Source of the DNA: JBAMOY01 sp037071015
Lineage (GTDB): Bacteria > Bacillota_I > Bacilli_A > RF39 > UBA660
DNA: 64,000 nt
Assembly: GCA_037071015.1 (NCBI GenBank)
Contig: JBAMOY010000001.1
Span: forward strand, 1,116,001-1,180,000
Reading direction: 5' to 3'
Shown here: in pieces, positions 44,899 through 51,716 of the stretch
How the letters are laid out: every line of letters begins with the position of its first letter
Position numbering within the stretch: position 1 is the stretch's first letter
The notes under the pieces: model-generated
The model's input: only the letters and a program-made list of their open reading frames with translations
Told to the model about the DNA's origin: nothing
The model's database searches: none
Translations under genes and position numbers: made by a program

Positions 44899-45891
44899 CT
44901 AATGTCTATTCAAACCGTTTTCTATTAAAATGCTAATGATATCTTTATACCTATATTTATCATAAGTTAATAACTTTGGATACATACTTATAGGTGTAAA
45001 TCCGGGCAAAGTATTAATTTCGTTTAAATAGATATTTTTATCTACTAAAAAGAAATCGATTCTTGCCATGCCGCGTGCATTTATTACTTTAAAACACTGT
45101 ATAGCCATTTTCTTAATTTTATTTGTTGTTTCAACATCTAAATCAGCAGGTATAATAGTTTTTGATTCTAATTTGTATTTAGAATCATAATCGTAAAAAT
45201 CATTGCATGGTAAAATTTCACCAATTGTAGACGCATATAAATTATTATTATCCTCAATAACGGCACATTCTAGTTCCCTACCTTTAATAAAATTTTCTAC
45301 AATTACTTTTTGATCAAATTTCAAAGCATAGTTGATATTATCTTTTAATTCATCAAGATTATCGGCTATATTAATACCGATTGATGAGCCACCGTTAGCC
45401 GGTTTAATAATTAGTGGAAAGCGTAATTTTTTTAAGATATTATTACAGTCATATTTTTCAGTAACGGTAACGGAGGGAACTTGTGAAATATTAACACTAC
45501 TAAATATTCTTTTGGCCATATCTTTATCCATACCGATAGAGCTTGCTAGAGTTCCACAACCAACATATTTGATTTGGAATAGATCAAGCATCCCTTGTAT
45601 TTTTCCATCCTCACCATTAGTACCATGGATAATAGGGAAAACGATATCAAAATCTTTAACAAAAGTTATAATGTTGTTGATCTCTTGGTGTCGACAATAT
45701 TCTAACCAAGTTCCATTTTCTAGATATTCTAATTTATCATCAAAAATGAACCATCTGTTATCTTTACTAATTCCCACGCTAGTAATAGTAAATTTAGATA
45801 TATCAATATTTTCCAAAATAGCCTTTGCTGATTTACAAGATATGTAATGTTCTTCTGAGTTTCCACCGAAAAGCAGTAAAACTTTTTTCAT
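44899..45891 (-). CDS. ddl: D-alanine--D-alanine ligase
   Basis: 330-residue ATP-grasp enzyme making the terminal dipeptide of the peptidoglycan stem. Motifs: LLFGGNSEEHYISCKSA at the start, FPIIHGTNGEDGKIQG, IIKPANGGSSIGI near residue 160, the omega loop YDYDSKY near residue 230 and the metal site NEINTLPGFT. The loop Tyr/Lys is of D-Ala type, but the N-terminal motif has Tyr where the common SEHEVS has its second Glu. The VanG (D-Ser) group is related in layout, so the exact second substrate is not completely certain. Oriented against replication. Confidence 0.88.
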   Translation of the reverse strand: MKKVLLLFGGNSEEHYISCKSAKAILENIDISKFTITSVGISKDNRWFIFDDKLEYLENGTWLEYCRHQEINNIITFVKDFDIVFPIIHGTNGEDGKIQGMLDLFQIKYVGCGTLASSIGMDKDMAKRIFSSVNISQVPSVTVTEKYDCNNILKKLRFPLIIKPANGGSSIGINIADNLDELKDNINYALKFDQKVIVENFIKGRELECAVIEDNNNLYASTIGEILPCNDFYDYDSKYKLESKTIIPADLDVETTNKIKKMAIQCFKVINARGMARIDFFLVDKNIYLNEINTLPGFTPISMYPKLLTYDKYRYKDIISILIENGLNRH

Positions 45892-46090
45892 AAATCACCT
45901 CAATTAAGTATATGAAAAAGAGTAAAAAAATATTGTTTCTAAAACTGATATTTATATGTCAAGTTTTATCATTTGCTTGCATATAAATAGAATATATGAT
46001 ATATTAATCACAGGTTTAAAAATTTATTTCGTTACTTCCTATTTTAGAAGTCCAAATAAAATTAAATCAAATCTAAAAAAGGAGGTAAGT

Positions 46091-46270
46091 ATGGAAAAGA
46101 CAGATAAGACTATCGTTTGTAAAGATTGTGGAACAGAATTTACTTTTACAGTTGGAGAACAAGAATTTTATGAATCTAAAGGATTTACTAATGAACCAGT
46201 AAGATGTAAAGAATGTCGTGATAAGAGAAAACAAGAACGTTTAAACAATAATTATGATAATCGTAACTAA
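46091..46270 (+). CDS. Small zinc-ribbon protein
   Basis: 59 residues with two Cys pairs, CKDCG and CKECR, and the middle TFTVGEQEFYESKGFTNEP that marks the widespread 'probable zinc-ribbon' family of unknown role. AAAAAGGAGGTAAGT precedes the ATG at 46091; upstream in-frame starts back to 45956 are not supported. Confidence 0.85.
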   Translation: MEKTDKTIVCKDCGTEFTFTVGEQEFYESKGFTNEPVRCKECRDKRKQERLNNNYDNRN

Positions 46271-46294
46271 AATAGACTTAGGTCTATTTTTTTT
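46269..46294 (+). terminator. Intrinsic terminator after the zinc-ribbon gene
   Basis: Stem AAAATAGAC / GTCTATTTT with TTAG loop followed by Ts. Confidence 0.8.
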
Positions 46295-46324
46295 AAGAAA
46301 AAATACTTGAATATTCAAGTATTT
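46295..46324 (-). terminator. Intrinsic terminator after cotJC
   Basis: Palindrome AAATACTTGA / TCAAGTATTT (46301-46324) with a T run on the minus strand. Confidence 0.7.
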
Positions 46325-46811
46325 ATATTTTGTTTTCTAAATAATAGTTTCGTAACTCTTTAAATCTTTGATAGTGAATAATTTCTCTTTGACGTAAAAA
46401 TGATAGTGGCCCTAAAACATCAGGATCGTTAGTTAAATCCATTAGATGCTCATAGGTAGCTCTTGCTCTTTGTTCTGCCGCCATATCACTCTCAAGATCA
46501 GCGATATAATCGCCAGAGGCTTCAATGTAGGCAGCAGTAAAAGGTACACCATTAGCATCAGTTGGGAATAAAGCATGGTCGTGTTGTGCAAAATTACCAC
46601 CTAGGCCAGCCGCAACTAACTCATCAGGGGTAGAACCCTTCATTAATTGGAAGGCCATAGCAGCAATCATCTCTAAGTGACTTAATTCTTCCGTAGCGAT
46701 ATCTGTTAAAAGTGCCTTGCCTCTATCGTCAGGCATAGTGTATCTTTGTGTGAAATATCGTAAACTAGCTGCTAACTCAGAATCTGGGCCACCATACTTA
46801 AAAAGGGACTA
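46323..46811 (-). pseudogene. cotJC: CotJC spore-coat manganese-catalase family, C-terminal part, split by the element
   Basis: The frame reads KYGGPDSELAASLRYFTQRY followed by TMPDDRGKALLTDIATEELS and on to the normal C-terminus, about 158 residues of a roughly 190-residue CotJC. A complete-looking ORF begins at Met 46736, but the CotJC frame continues upstream with good family similarity to about 46800, then loses it and meets TAG. About 35 N-terminal residues are missing and should lie beyond the far end of the integrated element. HLEMIAAMAF and the AEQRARATYEHL helix carry the dimetal ligands. If the element excises, an intact gene would be rebuilt. Confidence 0.85.
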
Positions 46812-46822
46812 TCTAATAAAAA
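46796..46822. other. Left attachment junction (attL) of the integrated element
   Basis: CotJC homology stops near 46800 (the sequence CTTAAAAAGGGACT) and the recombinase gene ends at 46825. The exact crossover core cannot be set without the right end. Confidence 0.65.
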
Positions 46823-46824
46823 TA

Positions 46825-48348
46825 TTACCTTATTTCGTTGAATTTCAAGGATAAAGCGTTATTGCAATATTCAACCTCATTTATTAATTCATGAGCTATA
46901 TCGTATTTCTTCTTAATTTCTATTTTATCATCTGTCAATATGTCGTATACTTTTCTTAAATTTTCTGTTATCTCTTGTTTTTCGTCATTTTCTTTAACTT
47001 CAACAATTGTTTCTAGCTTTTGTTGTAAAAGTTGTCTTTCTTTTTTTATTGCGATTTTGTTAGTTTTATATTCATCAATGGAATCTATTCCTTCAGAATA
47101 TGCACGTTTAACTCTCTCTTCTTTTTTATCTAATTGAGCTAACTGATTTAGAATAAGGTCTCTTTCCGATGTGTTTTTCTTTTTTACCTGTTTAATAATT
47201 TTTATGTTTATAGGATTGTCTATATATTGCTTTATTTCGCCCAATATAAGGCTTTTTACTTCTTCGACGTCTAAACTATCGCTGACGTTACAACATCCTT
47301 TATTATAGCCATTACATCGTAATTTCCCGTTTGTTCTTATCATAGTTCTACCGCAGTTTTTACATCTTATTAATCCTTTCACCCATGACCAGGGATTGCT
47401 TGTTTGTTGTTGATGCGGTTTCATAAAATTTGCATACTTATTCATCTTTTCATTAACGGTGTTCCAAATTTCTTCACTTACAATAGCCTCATGTGATCCT
47501 TTAACTATAATTGATCTATTATTATTCAATAATTCTCCACGTGTTAATCTTCCGTTTGGAGTCCATCTTGTATAACCTTTATAGACGGGATTTAACAAAA
47601 TATATCTTATGGTGAAATTTTCAAATCGGCTTCCTCTTTTTGTCTTAAATCCCAGTTGATTTATATATCGAGCTAAATCAATCATTGACATTTCATCTTT
47701 GACGGTTTTATCAAAAATCATTTCAACTACTTTAGCTTCATCCTCTTGAATAACTAATTCTTTGTCTTTCCAACGATAGCCAAAAGGTGCTATAGATTGA
47801 TATTTTCCTTTATATGCACCTTCAGTCATACCTCTCATAACTTCGGTAGAAAGATTGATAGAATAATACTCATCCATCCATTCAATAATACGCTCTATTA
47901 ATCCTCCAAAAGGTCCTAGAGCATCATCGGAAGTGTTTTCAGATACACTAACAACGTTTACGTTGTTTTTTTTCAGTAAGCTCTTATAAACTATACTTTC
48001 TTCTTGGTTTCTAGCAAACCTTGAAAACTTCCATACTACAATCGTATCAAAAGGGTGCTCTTTTTCCTTTGCATGAGCAATCATACTTTGAAACTCGTCT
48101 CTTTTTTCTACAGATCTCCCGCTTATACCTTCGTCCTCAATAAAAATATAATCTAGATCTATTTGCATATTATGAGTCATTGCATATTTATATACAGTTT
48201 TTAATTGTGATATAGGAGATAATTCTTCTTGTTTATTTGTAGAAACTCTTATATATATTGCAATTACAAAATTAGCTTCAGTATTAGTTAATGATAATTT
48301 TTCTTCTTTAAGCCACTTTTTGAACTCATTTATTACATCTTGTTTCAT
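46825..48348 (-). CDS. Large serine recombinase (integrase)
   Basis: 507 residues. Catalytic resolvase domain with the nucleophile in IYIRVSTNKQEE near residue 35, then EDEGISGRSVEKRDEF and VWKFSRFARN; Recombinase domain (GYRWKDKELVIQEDEAKVV); zinc ribbon with CKNCG and CNGYNKGCC; C-terminal coiled coil (EERVKRAYSEGIDSIDEYK). It lies 20-30 bp from the host junction and points out of the element, as phage integrases do. It would insert at a short core in cotJC; excision would need a directionality factor not identified here. Confidence 0.95.
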   Translation of the reverse strand: MKQDVINEFKKWLKEEKLSLTNTEANFVIAIYIRVSTNKQEELSPISQLKTVYKYAMTHNMQIDLDYIFIEDEGISGRSVEKRDEFQSMIAHAKEKEHPFDTIVVWKFSRFARNQEESIVYKSLLKKNNVNVVSVSENTSDDALGPFGGLIERIIEWMDEYYSINLSTEVMRGMTEGAYKGKYQSIAPFGYRWKDKELVIQEDEAKVVEMIFDKTVKDEMSMIDLARYINQLGFKTKRGSRFENFTIRYILLNPVYKGYTRWTPNGRLTRGELLNNNRSIIVKGSHEAIVSEEIWNTVNEKMNKYANFMKPHQQQTSNPWSWVKGLIRCKNCGRTMIRTNGKLRCNGYNKGCCNVSDSLDVEEVKSLILGEIKQYIDNPINIKIIKQVKKKNTSERDLILNQLAQLDKKEERVKRAYSEGIDSIDEYKTNKIAIKKERQLLQQKLETIVEVKENDEKQEITENLRKVYDILTDDKIEIKKKYDIAHELINEVEYCNNALSLKFNEIR

Positions 48349-48451
48349 TATAACACTTCCTTTTTATTAAATTCTATGTTATAATTATACAGAAAAATCC
48401 GTACAATTATATTGTATTTTAAAGTTTGCTGGACTTTGTGATTTTTCATTT

Positions 48452-48482
48452 TGACTTCACTTTGCCGAGTGAGGTCTTTTTA
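48452..48482 (+). terminator. Plus-strand terminator facing the recombinase gene
   Basis: Stem GACTTCACT / AGTGAGGTC (one G-U) with TTGCCG loop followed by Ts. No plus-strand gene precedes it, so it may end a short RNA or block read-through. Confidence 0.45.
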
Positions 48483-48489
48483 ATATCAT

Positions 48490-48788
48490 TTATTTTTCAA
48501 TGTTTCTTGTTTTCAACCACGATATAAATTCTTTTTCATTTTTATTAATAAAGATACTATTGATAATAGCACACACTAAAAATATTAAAAATAAACTACC
48601 AAATTTAACTATATTTAAATCGCATGCATTCCCATAACAACCATTGTTTGATTTAGCAATAATTACTATCAATAGTGGGAAAAACGATAATACAGTTAAT
48701 ACATAAAATATGAGTCTTAAATCAATGACTTTTCTTTTAGTTTTAAATTCTTTTTATCTTCTTTTGATAAATCATACCAACTTTTCAT
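48490..48788 (-). pseudogene. Small membrane protein gene, apparently frameshifted
   Basis: From the ATG at 48788 (after AAGGAAGAGATTTA) the frame reads MKSWYDLSKEDKKN... and ends after 23 residues. The next frame continues directly as KRKVIDLRLIFYVLTVLSFF and two membrane segments to 48490. Adding one A to a run of five As, near residue 13, joins them into one protein of about 99 residues starting MKSWYDLSKEDKKEFKTK. Either a mutation, a read error or programmed slippage. Function unknown. Confidence 0.5.
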
Positions 48789-48886
48789 TAAATCTCTTCC
48801 TTCACTAAAAACATATTTTAAAAATATCTATACGAGCCTATTTTTAAGTAAGTTTCTTATCTTTTTTTATTACAACTTTATTTAGT

Positions 48887-49342
48887 TTACCAAGAAGTGA
48901 TTTCCTTAAAATCACAGTGATCAACATTTTTAACGTCGCCGAATAGAGCCATTGCTTTGTACTTCCATGTTTCATTTCCTAATAAGTTATTAGTGTTATC
49001 AATTGCTGTACCAAGATTATTTCCATCTTTATCATAACATACAAATTCTATTTGTACATATGAGTATTCTTTATCTCTGTTATTTGTTACTGTGCCTTCT
49101 ATATAGTATTCAAAATTAACCTCATCAGGACCTGAACTTGTAACAGTATGAGAGAATTTTTCCTTATTATCAGTAGTTGGGTTATCATCGTTAGTACCAC
49201 TGGATATAGCACCGATAACTACTATTATTAATAGTATCGTAATAATCCAGGTTAGGGCAGATGTTTTTACTCTTTTTCTGCAATTAGGACATACCTTAGC
49301 TTTTTTATCAATCTCTGATTTACAATATTTACATTGTTTCAT
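48887..49342 (-). CDS. Zinc-ribbon, membrane-anchored FxLYD-like protein
   Basis: 151 residues: N-terminal zinc ribbon (CKYC and CPNC), one membrane span (ALTWIITILLIIVVIGAIS), a short linker and an outside beta domain (YYIEGTVTNNRDKEYSYVQI) of the FxLYD type. Such proteins are common accessory genes near integrases of phages and conjugative elements; possibly a lysogenic-conversion or surface-exclusion factor. Two 0A-box-like sites lie about 75 bp upstream. Confidence 0.7.
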   Translation of the reverse strand: MKQCKYCKSEIDKKAKVCPNCRKRVKTSALTWIITILLIIVVIGAISSGTNDDNPTTDNKEKFSHTVTSSGPDEVNFEYYIEGTVTNNRDKEYSYVQIEFVCYDKDGNNLGTAIDNTNNLLGNETWKYKAMALFGDVKNVDHCDFKEITSW

Positions 49343-49414
49343 TGTTACACCTCCAATCTAACATCTATTTTAAAAACACCTGTACTAGCGTATTTTTAAT
49401 CAAAAAGTATCAAA

Positions 49415-49433
49415 TTTGTCGAATTTTGTCGAA
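49415..49433. promoter_or_regulatory. Two Spo0A-box-like sites in the element
   Basis: TTTGTCGAA is repeated at 49415-49423 and 49425-49433, exactly one helical turn apart, between the FxLYD gene and the promoter at 49452. Both copies match the 0A-box core. Confidence 0.45.
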
Positions 49434-49451
49434 TAAAAACTCGTTAACTAT

Positions 49452-49480
49452 TTGAATATTTTACCAAAAAATGGTAAAAT
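49452..49480 (+). promoter_or_regulatory. Promoter with palindromic operator, probably for a short RNA
   Basis: TTGAAT (49452-49457), 17 bp, TAAAAT (49475-49480). The spacer and -10 are covered by the palindrome ATTTTACC / GGTAAAAT (49458-49465 and 49473-49480), so a repressor could occlude it. Confidence 0.5.
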
Positions 49481-49485
49481 GTAAT

Positions 49486-49526
49486 TGTGATGGGTTTACT
49501 TAGCGGTTTGCTCGTCACATTTTTTG
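49486..49526 (+). ncRNA. Candidate short RNA with intrinsic terminator
   Basis: The promoter at 49452 leads straight into a roughly 40-nt transcript consisting of one hairpin (TGTGATG / CGTCACA) and six Ts. It has no reading frame and is antisense to the 3' end of a small minus-strand ORF (49496-49606). Confidence 0.4.
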
Positions 49527-49606
49527 TTTATTATTATGATTCCTTTGTTCCTAATATAAATTAATTTTATTACATCATTTTTTAAATCAATAAACATTTT
49601 TTTCAT
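49496..49606 (-). CDS. Small hypothetical protein opposite the candidate RNA
   Basis: 36 residues (MKKMFIDLKNDVIKLIYIRN and on to CDEQTAK) with a strong AAAGGGGAAATAT ribosome site before the ATG. Not recognised; the middle is moderately hydrophobic (GIIIIN). Its last third is covered by the antisense transcript. Could be a regulated small peptide. Confidence 0.4.
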   Translation of the reverse strand: MKKMFIDLKNDVIKLIYIRNKGIIIINKKCDEQTAK

Positions 49607-49712
49607 ATATTTCCCCTTTCTATAATTTTATAAAAAGGGAATATTAACTTGTATTACGCACAGTATCACATCCTTTGTATATATTCATATAAAGTACGAT
49701 ACTGCTGTACTC

Positions 49713-49985
49713 TTATTGTTGTAACAATTGATTTACTTCTTTCTCACAATTGTTTATGTACTCTTTATTGTATAAAAAATTATTTAAATGTCCTTTCATA
49801 ACATGCATTAATTCATGTTGGAAGGACTTTTTTTGCGCTTCAATATTGAAATTATTGTTGACTAATATAACTGTACCACAATTTCTTTGAATCGAACACG
49901 CTTTAATACCTAAAGGCATATTTAATTGCTTGTATGATATATCATGAAAAGATAAAGTGTCATCAGTTAAAGTTTCTAACATCAT
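49713..49985 (-). CDS. ImmA/IrrE-family metallopeptidase
   Basis: 90 residues with the zinc motif QHELMHVMKGH (HExxH) near residue 58. In ICEBs1 and related phages ImmA cleaves the repressor ImmR on DNA damage or quorum signal. The start overlaps the end of the repressor gene (ATGA), the classical immR-immA pairing. Shorter than ICEBs1 ImmA (127 residues). Confidence 0.82.
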   Translation of the reverse strand: MMLETLTDDTLSFHDISYKQLNMPLGIKACSIQRNCGTVILVNNNFNIEAQKKSFQHELMHVMKGHLNNFLYNKEYINNCEKEVNQLLQQ

Positions 49986-50371
49986 GAATTGTTATCTTCT
50001 TCATCAACAATTGCATCAATTATTTTATTAATATATTGAGCTTGTTCATGTGTCAAATTTTTCTTTTCATGAAGTTTATCAAACACAATTTTTACATTTT
50101 GATTTTCTAGACTTTCATACCATTTTGTTTCTTCCTCGTCTGTCATTTCCGCTTTTCTTAAATCTTTTAACATTAAATCATCTATTTGAATATCAAAAAA
50201 GTTAGATAATTTAGCAAGATCTAATGCATCTGGCTCTCTAATTCCTTTTTCCCAGTTACTTATTGCAGTATTGGTTTTATCACAATATTTGGCAACTTCT
50301 TGTTGTGTTTTTCCTTTAACATTTCTCAAAAATTTTAAGTTAGATGAAAGATAAATATTTTTATTGGTCAT
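49982..50371 (-). CDS. ImmR/CI-like repressor (XRE helix-turn-helix)
   Basis: 129 residues: helix-turn-helix KTQQEVAKYCDKTNTAISNW spans residues about 21-40, IDDLML closes the domain, and a helical C-terminal part may be the oligomerisation or cleavage region. Divergent from the Cro-like gene across an intergenic region holding two operator-like palindromes. Expected to hold the element in lysogeny and be inactivated by the adjacent peptidase. Confidence 0.85.
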   Translation of the reverse strand: MTNKNIYLSSNLKFLRNVKGKTQQEVAKYCDKTNTAISNWEKGIREPDALDLAKLSNFFDIQIDDLMLKDLRKAEMTDEEETKWYESLENQNVKIVFDKLHEKKNLTHEQAQYINKIIDAIVDEEDNNS

Positions 50372-50432
50372 ATTGCACCTCCCTCACTGCAATTATATTG
50401 TATCACAAAATTTACAAAAAACAAGAAAAAAA

Positions 50433-50485
50433 TTTCACAAAATGTGAAAAAGAATATTGACATTCACGAAATGTGGAGTTATAAT
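50433..50485. promoter_or_regulatory. Lysogeny-switch operators and rightward early promoter
   Basis: Palindrome TTTCACAAAATGTGAAA (50433-50449) and a near copy TTCACGAAATGTGGA (50463-50477). The second fills the spacer of a consensus promoter, TTGACA (50457-50462), 17 bp, TATAAT (50480-50485). Binding there would shut off the rightward transcript. Confidence 0.75.
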
Positions 50486-50513
50486 GTGATTAAAGTTAGG
50501 AGGGAAAATAAAA

Positions 50514-50729
50514 ATGTGTAATATGATTAGCAGTAAAAAAATAGCTGATAATATCAGAGCAGAAAGAAATAGAGCAAACTTCACTCAAGAAGAAGTTGCT
50601 AATAAACTAAATGTTACAACCAAGACTTACATGTCGTATGAAAACGATGCAAAAGGTATAAGAGCTACAACCATATATAGCTTATCACGAATATTTAATT
50701 GCAATATTGAAGCTTTTTATTTGCAATAA
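50514..50729 (+). CDS. Cro-like XRE helix-turn-helix regulator
   Basis: 71 residues, a lone DNA-binding domain (FTQEEVANKLNVTTKTYMSYEN near residue 24-45). First gene of the rightward transcript from the promoter at 50457; AGGAGGG ribosome site. Likely the antagonist of the repressor. A third operator copy lies right after its stop codon. Confidence 0.85.
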   Translation: MCNMISSKKIADNIRAERNRANFTQEEVANKLNVTTKTYMSYENDAKGIRATTIYSLSRIFNCNIEAFYLQ

Positions 50730-50732
50730 AAA

Positions 50733-50747
50733 TTCACAAAATGTGGA
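50733..50747. promoter_or_regulatory. Third operator copy downstream of cro-like gene
   Basis: TTCACAAAATGTGGA, matching the two sites in the switch region. Confidence 0.55.
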
Positions 50748-50888
50748 TATATAAATGAATTTAATAGCTTATCAGTATTAAATAAATATGCATATAAATC
50801 AGGCACTTAATGAAAGCCAGGATTAAAAAACATATAGATTAATAAAGTTCTAACACCTAATGAGTACTAAAACCAATCACTTCAACCT

Positions 50889-51041
50889 CTATATAAAAAA
50901 GACAAGCCAATGCTTATCTTTGAAATACAAATCGTTAGAGTTATTAATAATCACATTAGTAACGTTTACGGTTATTAACGAACCACTAACAATTTCTAAT
51001 AGCTTTATTAAAAAATTCTTAGTTAAATCACCACCTTTCAT
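50889..51041 (-). CDS. Small hydrophobic protein, unit 1 of the inverted-repeat module
   Basis: 50 residues from ATG 51041 (MKGGDLTKNFLIKLLEIVSG then a hydrophobic middle ITVNVTNVIINN). Own promoter: TTGATT (51081-51086), 17 bp, TATAAT (51058-51063), minus strand. No ribosome site precedes the ATG, but AAAGGTGG lies inside the first codons, directly before an in-frame ACT. The end of the frame runs through its own terminator. Similar to the unit-2 ORF. Type I toxin-like by size and layout only. Confidence 0.35.
   Translation of the reverse strand: MKGGDLTKNFLIKLLEIVSGSLITVNVTNVIINNSNDLYFKDKHWLVFFI
50894..50921 (-). terminator. Terminator of unit 1
   Basis: Minus-strand stem AAGATAAGC / GCTTGTCTT (one G-U) followed by six Ts. 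Confidence 0.65.
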
Positions 51042-51087
51042 AGTTCGTATCAATTTAATTATAAAAGGTGATGATATAAAAATCAAT

Positions 51088-51117
51088 ATAAAAAAGACAA
51101 GCATTACTGCTTATCTT
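51088..51117 (-). terminator. Terminator of unit 2
   Basis: Same stem as unit 1, AAGATAAGC / GCTTGTCTT, followed by Ts on the minus strand. Confidence 0.65.
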
Positions 51118-51220
51118 GAGGCTTATTTAAGTTAATTATGTTGTTGTTACCATTTATGATAACTATATTAAGTTGTTTATCAAAAATCAACTCAAATAGG
51201 CCAATAATAAACTTTTTCGT
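51104..51220 (-). CDS. Small hydrophobic protein, unit 2, apparent ACG start
   Basis: 38 residues from ACG at 51220 (TKKFIIGLFELIFDKQLNIV then IINGNNNIIN), aligning with unit 1 (TKNFLIKLLEI). A strong ribosome site GGGGAGGTG stands 4 bases before the ACG and no ATG, GTG or TTG gives this frame at that place; upstream the frame is closed by TAA. Promoter TTGAAT (51275-51280), 17 bp, TATAAT (51252-51257), minus strand. It may instead be a decayed copy of unit 1 with one base lost. Confidence 0.3.
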   Translation of the reverse strand, partial: TKKFIIGLFELIFDKQLNIVIINGNNNIINLNKPQDKQ

Positions 51221-51371
51221 TAATCACCTCCCCTCGTTTCAGATTAATTAAATTATAGGTGATTAAAAAATATAATTCAAGGTTTTAGTACTCATTAGGT
51301 GTTAGAGAGAAAATTAATAAACTAAACAACAAGACAAGCCTAGAAAAATAGAATTAATTAGGAGGCTCAAA

Positions 51372-51494
51372 ATGAAAAAAACAAAGTCCAGCAAAAAATT
51401 AAAAATAATAACATTGAATCCCCCTAATGAGGAAGAATCAAAAAAAATGGTAGAAAGGCTTTCCGAATTTTTGAGAGTAAAATACTACTCTTAA
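51372..51494 (+). CDS. Small hypothetical phage protein
   Basis: 40 residues, MKKTKSSKKLKIITLNPPNE then a charged helix ending FLRVKYYS. Strong TTAGGAGGCTCAAA ribosome site. Short proteins with an ITLNPP start are frequent near replication genes of Firmicutes phages and conjugative elements; role unknown. Confidence 0.6.
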   Translation: MKKTKSSKKLKIITLNPPNEEESKKMVERLSEFLRVKYYS

Positions 51495-51525
51495 AAAATT
51501 TGTGGACAAGCAAGGAGGTGATGAT

Positions 51526-51663
51526 ATGAAAGAAATGTTTAAAAGTAAAGGTATCATTTTATTTATTCTATTTGTACTAATTTTTACATTTATTAATAGT
51601 TTAAATATACAAAAAGATGCCGGTGATAGTGCCACCGACAACTCAATAACATTTGTAAATTAA
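51526..51663 (+). CDS. Small single-span membrane protein
   Basis: 45 residues: short basic start (MKEMFKSKG), one membrane span (IILFILFVLIFTFI) and a polar outer tail. CAAGGAGGTGATGAT ribosome site. Not recognised. Confidence 0.55.
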   Translation: MKEMFKSKGIILFILFVLIFTFINSLNIQKDAGDSATDNSITFVN

Positions 51664-51716
51664 TTTACTTGTTAAGTATAGCACATTATTTATAAAAAAT
51701 CAACGGGGAGGTATAA

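Larger units (their letters stand above)
50849..51306. repeat. Module bounded by a perfect 26-bp inverted repeat
   Basis: TCTAACACCTAATGAGTACT plus AAAACC (50849-50874) recurs as its exact complement at 51281-51306. Between them are two similar minus-strand units, each with promoter, small ORF and terminator. Long perfect termini suggest a mobile or invertible cassette; no transposase is inside. Confidence 0.75.

Noticed and set aside
46736..46736. Met at 46736 as the true start of a short CotJC
   Set aside because: CotJC similarity continues in frame at least 20 codons upstream, so this is an internal methionine of a split gene.
50860..51135. 91-residue plus-strand ORF inside the inverted-repeat module
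   Set aside because: It runs antisense through two terminators and two promoters of the minus-strand units and has no ribosome site.
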